DNA of 64,000 nucleotides from assembly GCA_022496805.1 (NCBI GenBank), contig CM040085.1, positions 49,195,811 to 49,259,810 on the forward strand, written 5' to 3'. The DNA is from Pohlia nutans (taxonomy: Eukaryota > Streptophyta > Bryopsida > Bryales > Mniaceae). The position numbers were made by a program, and so were the translations under genes. Under the pieces are notes generated by a model. It saw only the letters and a program-made list of their open reading frames with translations, did no database searches and had not been told where the DNA came from. Shown in pieces: positions 57,425 to 64,000 of this stretch (position 1 is the stretch's first letter; each line of letters opens with the position of its first letter).

Positions 57425-58691
57425 CCGTCCTGATACTGTTATGGAACTCATGTGAACTTGATTTATTTCAATGAATGTACCATACTCTAATCTAGTGTTG
57501 TTTGCATAATCCAGATGAATTCGTTAGAGAACTATATCATTGGGCCAAGCAGCGAGACGGATGCCTTCTTAGAATTGTCTGAGAAGGTCTTGAATTTGGA
57601 CAGGAGGGATTTCAAAGCTGGATACATTGTTGATGAGACAATACATCCAAAGAAAGGTGATAAAGAAGGTTCCTCATCCGGCAAGGGGAAGAGGCCACTA
57701 CTGTCTTACCAACAGAATCGTGGCACGGACAGCTTCAAACCCATTGAGCTAGGTGAATCGGATGAGCAGGATGACGTCGATCCTCCCGCGTCACAGATAC
57801 CAGTGACGCCCCGTACCGGACACGGATCCAGTTCGCAGCCGAATCCAAGTGGAGACACTCACGGGTCGTCCGATTCTTCGTTGCCTGATCCGTCTCCTGT
57901 TTCAAGGCCTGCGAAGAAGAAACGTAAGGAGGATGAGGGTGCTGATCTTGCCAGTAAGTTGTACGCGGGCCTTTCAAAAGGATTGCTCGTGATGGAGGAG
58001 CGACAGAACAAGCGAATGATGGATATGCTCGAAAGGGAACGCCTCGAAAGGGAGCGAGTGCGCAAGGAGTATGATGATCGGCTGAACACAATGATGGACA
58101 AGATTCCTCAAATCGTAAAGACTTACGTTGAAGCAGCGACTGGGCCGTTACCGTTGAGATGCTCGATCCGTCGACTGGCCATGCCGGGCCACTACTTATT
58201 ACCAATCGTCCTGCGAATTCCTCCGACAGTGGAGCTGCCCCGCGTCTCACTCCATCTGTCACGGTTGCACCCGTGACTTCGAGTGACTCACCTGCCCCAC
58301 CATCTACCACCCCACAGCCGGATCAAGTCGATCAAGGAGCTGAGAATCACCCAAGTCCAAATTCAGCCTTAGATCCAAACAAGGACATTCCATGTGATCC
58401 GATGGAACTCGAGGCGTCAGATGTGCCACCAGGTCTATCCTCATGATCCTGCTTTTTTATTTAACTCGACTCGAGCTGAAATTCTCATTTAGTGCGACGG
58501 GGATTTCCAGCATTAGGATGTAGGAGTTTTGTTAGTGCATATCTAAAGCAGGAGATGACAATATTGTTAAAACAATTATGCTGAACATTTTTGTAAATGC
58601 TACTTTTTTTGTAACTGCTCCTAATTTTTACAAAGGAAAATATAAAGCTACTTCTTACATACTATGTTCTTTCACTTTCGCATCGCGCAGG

Positions 58692-59943
58692 CTCTGCCAC
58701 TGTGTTGAGTATCCCTTGCGAAAATCCATCCTCTGCTGCGTCCCCGATGCATGTGAGTAGTCCACAGCGTCTGCCTGCTCTCGATCAAATCTAGGGACCA
58801 GTGTCGACCATTGCGGTAGAACGTGATTACCTAGCATCTACTTGTCCAATTGAGTCAAGTGATTGTATGGGCGACAGAAATGTGTCAGACATTCCTGACG
58901 CTCTTCTCCTCGAGGTCTAGATTCCGCTCCCATCCACCGTCGTCGTACCCGATCCGTCATCGATGTCGACTCATTCAGAGAAGCCTGTAAGTCTTTCTGT
59001 TCAAGACGATCACTTTCGTATCTTTGGTCGCTGTTGTTGTTGATTCTGGATCTTGATTGGGATTTCGAATTCTTTCTTGCAATGACTTGGGTCAGTCTAA
59101 AAATGTGACAGTGCAGTCCTTAACTGTCTGCACATTTGTCTTTCCCCTTCTGAACAGGGGGCCAGTCTATCGCAAAGTCCAGTAGGTGCAGCAGTGGAGC
59201 CTGTCAATCATTCGATTCTATCTAGGGTGGTGGGCAGGTGGCTCAATGTCATCCTGGATCTGAATGGTATTCTTTGTGTCTGTTTGGAACAGAGACAAAT
59301 GACGAAGGACCAAGTGTATAATGATATCTTGCAACCACATTCGTCCGTTCTACCCGCGGCGGTTGGTCCCAAGGCTGTCTACGTTCGTCCGCACTGCTTT
59401 GAGTTCCTTCGTGAGTTATCGCTTGTCGCATATGTCTCCGTGTGGAGTTCCATGGCAACTTCAACAACTAAGTTGATTTGCGATTACTTATTCAAGGGTC
59501 TACAACCCCCGTTGCATATCCTGGGGCAGGATTCATGCGGTGTTATCAAGTGTCGTGGATCTCGGGGTAAATTGTCGAACCTAAAAGTGAAGGGAACCAA
59601 CAAGGACTTGTTCCTAAAACCATTGGACAAAGTGTTTGAACTCTCGAATTCGAAGTTTAATTGTTCAAACACCATCATCGTGGACGATAGCCGTGAGAAG
59701 CACGTTCTTAATGAACCTGAGAATGTTGTTCTGCCCATGTCGTGGTCGCAAGATCATGCTTCTGATAGATTCTTGATTGACGAGCTCCTTCCTTGGATCC
59801 AACGGTTACATCAATGCCGTGGTCAGGGCTTGCTGTCCTTCCGCAGAGAAGATAACATCGGGCGTCGGATGCTCATTGAGGAACCCGATACACGAGAATA
59901 TGATGAACTCATGAGCGCCATAGAGAGCTCGCAGACTGTCTAG
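58692..59943 (+). pseudogene. FCP1/HAD-like phosphatase-domain gene
   Basis: Exon 58692-58986 (3' splice site GCGCAG; two in-frame TAG at 58792 and 58918) joins in phase 0 to exon 59158-59943. The second exon encodes an FCP1/NIF-type domain: motif I region VILDLNGILCVCL, motif II region YVSVWSSMATSTT, and motif III VDDSREKHVLNEPENVVLP. FCP1-type phosphatases use DxDx(T/V); here the second Asp is Asn (DLNG), so catalysis by the usual mechanism is doubtful. The product, if made, would be a protein-binding or inactive phosphatase. The FCP1 exon alone is open and could be expressed from an internal start. Upstream exons are not resolved. Confidence 0.6.
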
Positions 59944-60162
59944 TCGTCGATGATGTTTCTTGTAGTTCTATTTTGGCTGCTTGCGCGCACTGCTAATCAT
60001 AGCATCATACGTGAGTATTCTCTCTTTTATAATTTTTTTGCTTTAGGTTTGGTTTTTACATATTCATAGCCGCCTACATTTAACTCGAGCCGAGCTGATT
60101 TGACATTAGCACAATAACTCTATTGTTGTTGAGGCCTCCCTCTGAAATCTATTCGTATCCAG

Positions 60163-61051
60163 GTATTGCGTTCTTGCTCGGATATGGGCAATGATTTTGA
60201 TTACCGTTGCGCTGCTTCTGCTGATTCGATTTTGGACTACGGGCAATACGCAATTTCGCAGAGTGGATTGGAGCATATCATGTATTCGGCAGCTACTGCG
60301 CATTCGACAATGGACTTTTCTATTTCGCCAATTGATGATGGTGTTGTGGATAGCCCTCCCAACGGTGGTAAAAGGCCACATTCTGTGAATTCCCCTTCGC
60401 CCCTGAAATCACGAACCTTTACAACTTCGCCGCATAACCGGTCAAGTGCTGTTAGGCTGCCTCAGAGGAAGCTTTACGATGAGTCTGAGATGAAGGAGGA
60501 TCTCATCGTGATAGAGGTACGCGTGAGTTCATTATGCATTCATTTGTTGCATCTCCTGCTCTAATAGTTATATGATGTCAACATAGGCTCATACATCTAT
60601 TACTTGGATGTAGCCTGCAGGTGGAGCATCTAAGTTGAAAACTAATGTACATGACTCTCGGACTGTACATCCTGCACCGTTGCCACGCCCTCGGGCATCT
60701 TCAAAACCTAACCGGCAATCTACGAAACCTATCGGGCAATCAACCGTCCCGCCTCCACCTACCCTACCCCATGTTGATGTGCCTCCTCGTGCACCCTTGC
60801 GTACTCGACACCCTTCATTGAATAAGGGTCTTCGAGAGACTCAGTCACACGACGGACTTCTGCCCAGAAAGAGCTCCACTCCTGTTCCAGATGCGTGGGA
60901 GCAACGGACTTTGGCGCAAAAAAGGCGTGAGAATGCGCAACAACGATGTTCGAAGTACACCGGCTATACTCGTGGTCCTCAGATGTTGAAGGCAGTAGCT
61001 GAACTTAAGTTGAAGGCAGTAGCTGAACTTAAGAGACGATCGCATTCATGA
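60163..61051 (+). pseudogene. Two-exon unassigned gene fragment
   Basis: Exon 60163-60516 (SDMGNDFDYRCAASADS ... LIVIE) has GT at its end. A 3' splice site at 60586 (AACATAG) keeps phase 0 and leads to exon 60587-61051 with one in-frame TAG (60611-60613). The second exon is Pro-rich and then basic (QRTLAQKRRENAQQRCSKY), with a tandem duplication of LKAVAELK at the C-terminus. No domain recognised. It may be the 3' end of the preceding gene, but the phases do not connect. Confidence 0.4.
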
Positions 61052-61316
61052 TACCATTTGGTATTGTTTTTGCGATTACTATAGAGACGTAGTATCCTGT
61101 AGTGATGTACAGAACCTTAGTTTAGTTGTGTATCTTGTACCTAAATGCTATTTCACTGTAGTTCCTTCTGATAATGTAAAGCAGCAATTCCTCAAGAATT
61201 GTCTATTGCAATTTCTATAAATAAACATATATTACGTTACATTTCAATGGCCAGTACCTGAATTCTCTTGCAAAGTAACTTTTTCACTCCATTTGTGTTG
61301 CATATTCGAATCAATT

Positions 61317-62866
61317 TCATGGATATTGTGACACATCAGAACTCTCATTTTCAGAGTATACTCTCAATTTAATGAATATGATGTTCTTGTTGCGGCGGAC
61401 ATTTTTGCCATGCCTTCGCTTGGGAACTTCATCAGGGAATGCTGGAGTTGCATAGGATGACAAGTCAACGGGGAGAGGGTGGTCTTGGAAGAGCCTTCGC
61501 GGCGATATGACCTCCCGCTGTGGAAGTCGAAAGCCAGCATTCTCTAAGGCAAGTATCTCCTTGCGTGTTAAGTTAGTGCCGTTCTTGACGGGCCAAATCT
61601 CGGGGACCTCCGGGCGGGACATAACCCACTTTCTGCGGGTTCCTTTGACACACCTCTCAATGTCGTCGTTGCAGAAGAAAAATTGCATGCGGTCCTTGCA
61701 ATTTTTCCTGTAGTTGTCCATTAAGCCCGTGTACGTAGGAGCAGCGGTAGATTTTCCGTCTTGTACGATTCAAGCAATGCACTTCTTCTTAGTGACAGCC
61801 TGCTGCGCGAAACAAGCCTTTGCAGATGTTTTTAGCAGCCTAGCTATGTGCCAGTGACTCTCGTCGCAAGCCGTTTCTTGCACGGAAGTAACGTGGTTTA
61901 GGGCTGCCGCTGGGGTGGGCTCTGGTACCTGCACTGGCACATCTAATTTCTCTAATGCTTGGGGAGAGTCTGCCAGCTCTACAGGAGAAGCATTGAGGTT
62001 TAGGACGTTGTTCCTTGCAGACCTGGTTTGGACTCGAGGACGCGAGATGCTGATCATATCAGATCGGTGAGAGTCAAACTCCGAGCCGATGGGAACGTCT
62101 GCTTTCCGCTTCAACGACAAGTAGACTTCCTCTCCTTCGAGTTGAGGCGTTCAAGTGCAGAACTCCTCAACACCCGGCATTTTCGCTAATGCTTCGTGTA
62201 GGGATTTTGAGTTCCCTGTGCGCTCTGTAGACTTCTGTGCAATCCAAAGTTTCAGTTCTTCTTTGGTAGGGCCTGTTCCAGCTCTATCCCCCTTGAGGTA
62301 TTGGTAGTACGCGACGATCTGCATGAAGGATCGGACGAAGTCATCCACAGTAGCGACAAAAAGGTCTGACCCTTAATCACCGGACTGTTGTTTCCATTTG
62401 TTGTGGATACTTTCCGCTAAGTTGGAAGAGGACATTTCAGCCAACTTGTCCTTAGTGTCCTAGTATATAGAAAGCAGTGCACCTTTAGAGTTTGTAGGTG
62501 AAGAGAGGAAAATAAGCAATAGTAGAGACTTAGGGTTTTGGATTTAGAGTTTAGGAGCTCACCAGCTGCATGAAGCCTCCCCATTGGCGGTATCGAAAAT
62601 GCCAGAAGGCAAGCCATAGGTCAAAACGTCTCAATCCATCTTCTGTTGTAGCTCTTGAGGACAGCCACCAAGCTCGGATAGCCAAGTACCTGGAATCTGC
62701 ATCCGATTACGTTGAGGCGTTCTTGTATTGCTTGCAGAGCATGCGATGTTGGTCTTGGAGGTCAGCTCTGATGTTAGCCTTCGTGTGCATCTCCAATGAT
62801 TGCACCCAATGGAAGAGACAAGTTCCTTCTTTATTCGGCATTGGGATTGATGCATCTTCATAGTCC
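61317..62866 (-). pseudogene. MULE-like transposase relic
   Basis: Minus strand: LFHWVQSLEMHTKANI, then IRAWWLSSR and WLAFWHFRYRQWGGFMQL up to a donor (CTG-GTGAGC) at 62560. An acceptor (ATACTAG) at 62460 follows, then SSNLAESIHNKWKQQSGD, ATVDDFVRSFMQI and a long basic tail ending at 61317. The WxQSLExHTK and SSNLAESIHNKW blocks are familiar from MULE-like/SWIM transposase relatives of mosses and algae. In-frame stops: TAA 62707, TAA 62373, TGA 62151, TGA 61770. Reading frame and splice phase are otherwise preserved over 500 codons. Confidence 0.6.
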
Positions 62867-62884
62867 TTTTCCACAATTTCAAGG

Positions 62885-62943
62885 GCGCATAATATACCAT
62901 TGGAAAGGTATTCTCAAGACCTTTCCAACGGTATATTACACGC
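62885..62943. repeat. Hairpin with 25-bp arms
   Basis: GCGCATAATATACCATTGGA, continuing AAGGT, pairs with ACCTTTCCAACGGTATATTA, continuing CACGC; loop of nine bases. Mismatches are few. Confidence 0.85.
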
Positions 62944-63014
62944 TCCGAGATTCTAAAAATTGCAGTAGCTACACTGAAAAGAAACTCCAGCAGAATCGAA
63001 CTTGAGAATTCTCA

Positions 63015-63690
63015 ATCTCGTCATATTTGGGTCCCCTTGTATTCAAGTTTTGCTTGCTTTTTTGGACTGCCGGTACCGGCACTGCGATTTTGGGTCCCCT
63101 TGTGTATAAGTGTTGCTTGCCTTTTTGGATTGCCGGTACCGGCACTACCATTTTGAGTGCCTTTGTGTTCAAGTTCTGCTTGTGTTTTTCGACTGCCGGT
63201 ACCGGCAATGCGATTTTGGCTCCCTCAGGTGTTCAAGTTCTGCTTGTGTTTTTGGACTGCCGGTACCGGCACTGCGATTCTGGGTTCCTTTGTGTTCTAA
63301 GTTTTGCTAGTGTTTTTGCACTGCCGGTACCGGCACTGCGATTTTGGGTTCCCTTGTGTTCTAAGTTTTGCTTGTGATTTTGCACTGCCGGTACCGGCAC
63401 TGCAATTTTGGGTTCCCTTGTGTTCTAAGTTTTGCTTGTGATTTTGCATTGCCGGTACCGGCACTGCAATTTTGGGTTCCCTTGTGTTCTAAGTTTTGCT
63501 AGTGTTTTTGCACTGCCGATACTCGCACTGCAATTTTGGGTTCCCTTGTGTTCTAAGTTTTGCTTGTGATTCTGCACTGCCGGTACCGGCACTGCAATTT
63601 TGGGTTCCTTTGTGTTCTAAGTTTTGCTTGTGATTTTGCACTGCCGGTACTGGCACTGCGATTTTGGGTTCCCTTGTGTTCAATCTCATT
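63015..63690. repeat. Minisatellite, ten ~64-bp units with palindrome GCCGGTACCGGC
   Basis: The palindrome starts at 63069, 63132, 63195, 63259, 63323, 63387, 63451, 63517, 63579 and 63643, so the period is 62-66 bases. The 63517 unit (GCCGATACTCGC) and the last unit (GCCGGTACTGGC) are degenerate. The rest of the unit reads GCAATTTTGGGTTCCCTTGT, GTTCTAAGTTTTGCTTGTGA and TTTTGCACT. The period is not a multiple of three, so it does not encode a repeat protein. Confidence 0.95.
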
Positions 63691-64000
63691 AGAATTAGCT
63701 TGGCCAGCATTACCTTGGCGTATACTTGATATCTTTTGTAATAAGGAATGTTCCAAATTCAGAGCCCAATATCTCATTAAAATCGAGGCACGCAGGTAGG
63801 CAAGACTCTTGATAATGGGTTCTCTCTTGTTGGTTCTAGTATATGTAAGTGTGGTTATGAATTTGTTGTTGTTGGTTTAAGCATCTTTAGTGTGTGCAAT
63901 ACAAATTTTCTTTAGACAGAAACAACTCTACCTATGTGCCGTGAATGGAATGTGTCATGCTTCAACTTTGGAAATTTATAACTGATTCATTCTTCATCCA
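63691..64000. other. Window end, nothing recognised
   Basis: Unique-looking AT-rich sequence without a supported gene. Confidence 0.4.

Larger units (their letters stand above)
52913..58446 (+). pseudogene. Multi-exon gene: ParB-like domain plus amino-methyltransferase-like domain
   Basis: Proposed exons: ATGG at 52913-52916 (donor GTGAGT), 54358 to about 55801, 55928-57289, and 57515 to about 58446. The splice of exons 1 and 2 gives MENQQARLGAFF. Exon 2 encodes an unknown N-terminal region, a Ser-rich linker and a ParB/Srx-like segment (SFEISIDQL ... FYMINGQHSVEASKRM, about residues 303-384). Exon 3 resembles a circularly permuted N4/N6 amino-methyltransferase: VAIMDFRNLPG at the DPPY position, KRAHTNVQIIYMFKKG, then CREGDAILTVFGGGKLSCAAW for the SAM motif, followed across the splice by ENYIIGPSSETDAF. 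Key catalytic residues are absent. Exon 4 encodes a Ser/Pro linker and a charged coiled coil (ERERLERERVRKEYDDR). Defects: TAG 56069-56071, a phase mismatch at the exon 2/3 junction and a frameshift near 58145. Confidence 0.6.

Noticed and set aside
1451..62709. Reassigned genetic code with TAA/TAG read as Gln (as in some ulvophyte algae)
   Set aside because: The methyltransferase and NmrA/CIA30 genes contain many CAA/CAG and no in-frame TAA/TAG across 976 codons. The NmrA/CIA30 gene ends with TAA at the place expected from the family, and TGA also appears at Arg positions.
62969..63799. Several overlapping frames of 60-116 codons on both strands
   Set aside because: They are readings of the 64-bp minisatellite; the period is not a multiple of three, so the frames drift and encode no stable repeat.

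Overview
The window is nuclear DNA of a eukaryote from the green plant lineage. It has spliced genes with GT-AG introns, two single-copy genes of plant type (a plastid-type methyltransferase and an NmrA/CIA30 Rossmann protein), plant-style Ty3/gypsy LTR retrotransposons, and Tourist-, CACTA- and piggyBac-like MITEs. Low gene density and relics of MULE, piggyBac and DUF7869 type would fit a large streptophyte-algal or early land-plant genome. I cannot name the species from sequence alone.

Layout. 1-7203: Ty3 element A on the minus strand (5' LTR, gag, broken pol, start of a third ORF), nested in the 3' part of a second Ty3 element (7204-9617, plus), which itself lies inside a coding fragment (9618-10303). 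10.3-14.7 kb: AT-rich DNA with a piggyBac-like MITE, a fold-back MITE, a CACTA-like MITE and a Tourist-like MITE. 14.75-17.85 kb: nine-exon methyltransferase gene. 19.66-21.68 kb: two-exon NmrA/CIA30 gene with a MITE six bases after its stop codon. 21.7-27.5 kb: MITEs and AT-rich DNA. 27.57-35.1 kb: Ty3 element B (plus), decayed and without its 3' LTR. 36.3-38.3 kb: C-terminal exon, truncated copy of element A and a piggyBac transposase relic.

38.9-62.9 kb is the most unusual part. A DUF7869 gene (minus, 40.4-43.2 kb) and a multi-exon gene with a ParB-like domain and a degenerate amino-methyltransferase-like domain (plus, 52.9-58.4 kb) point away from each other. About 30 copies of a near-perfect palindrome, TCAACTCGA-N-TCGAGTTGA, occur only here: upstream of the DUF7869 gene (nine of them in an array with a 34-bp period) and in the introns and immediate 3' flank of the ParB-like gene. 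Between the genes lie degenerate ~180-bp repeats and a nearly perfect ~970-bp inverted repeat. An FCP1-like phosphatase-domain gene, an unassigned two-exon gene and a MULE-like transposase relic follow. A 64-bp minisatellite built around another palindrome (GCCGGTACCGGC) ends the window.

Across the decayed coding regions nearly every in-frame stop can be read as a single C-to-T change from CAA, CAG or CGA. This is reported as a separate finding. The two conserved cellular genes have none and use the standard code. All domain calls come from reading motifs by eye; no database search was run.
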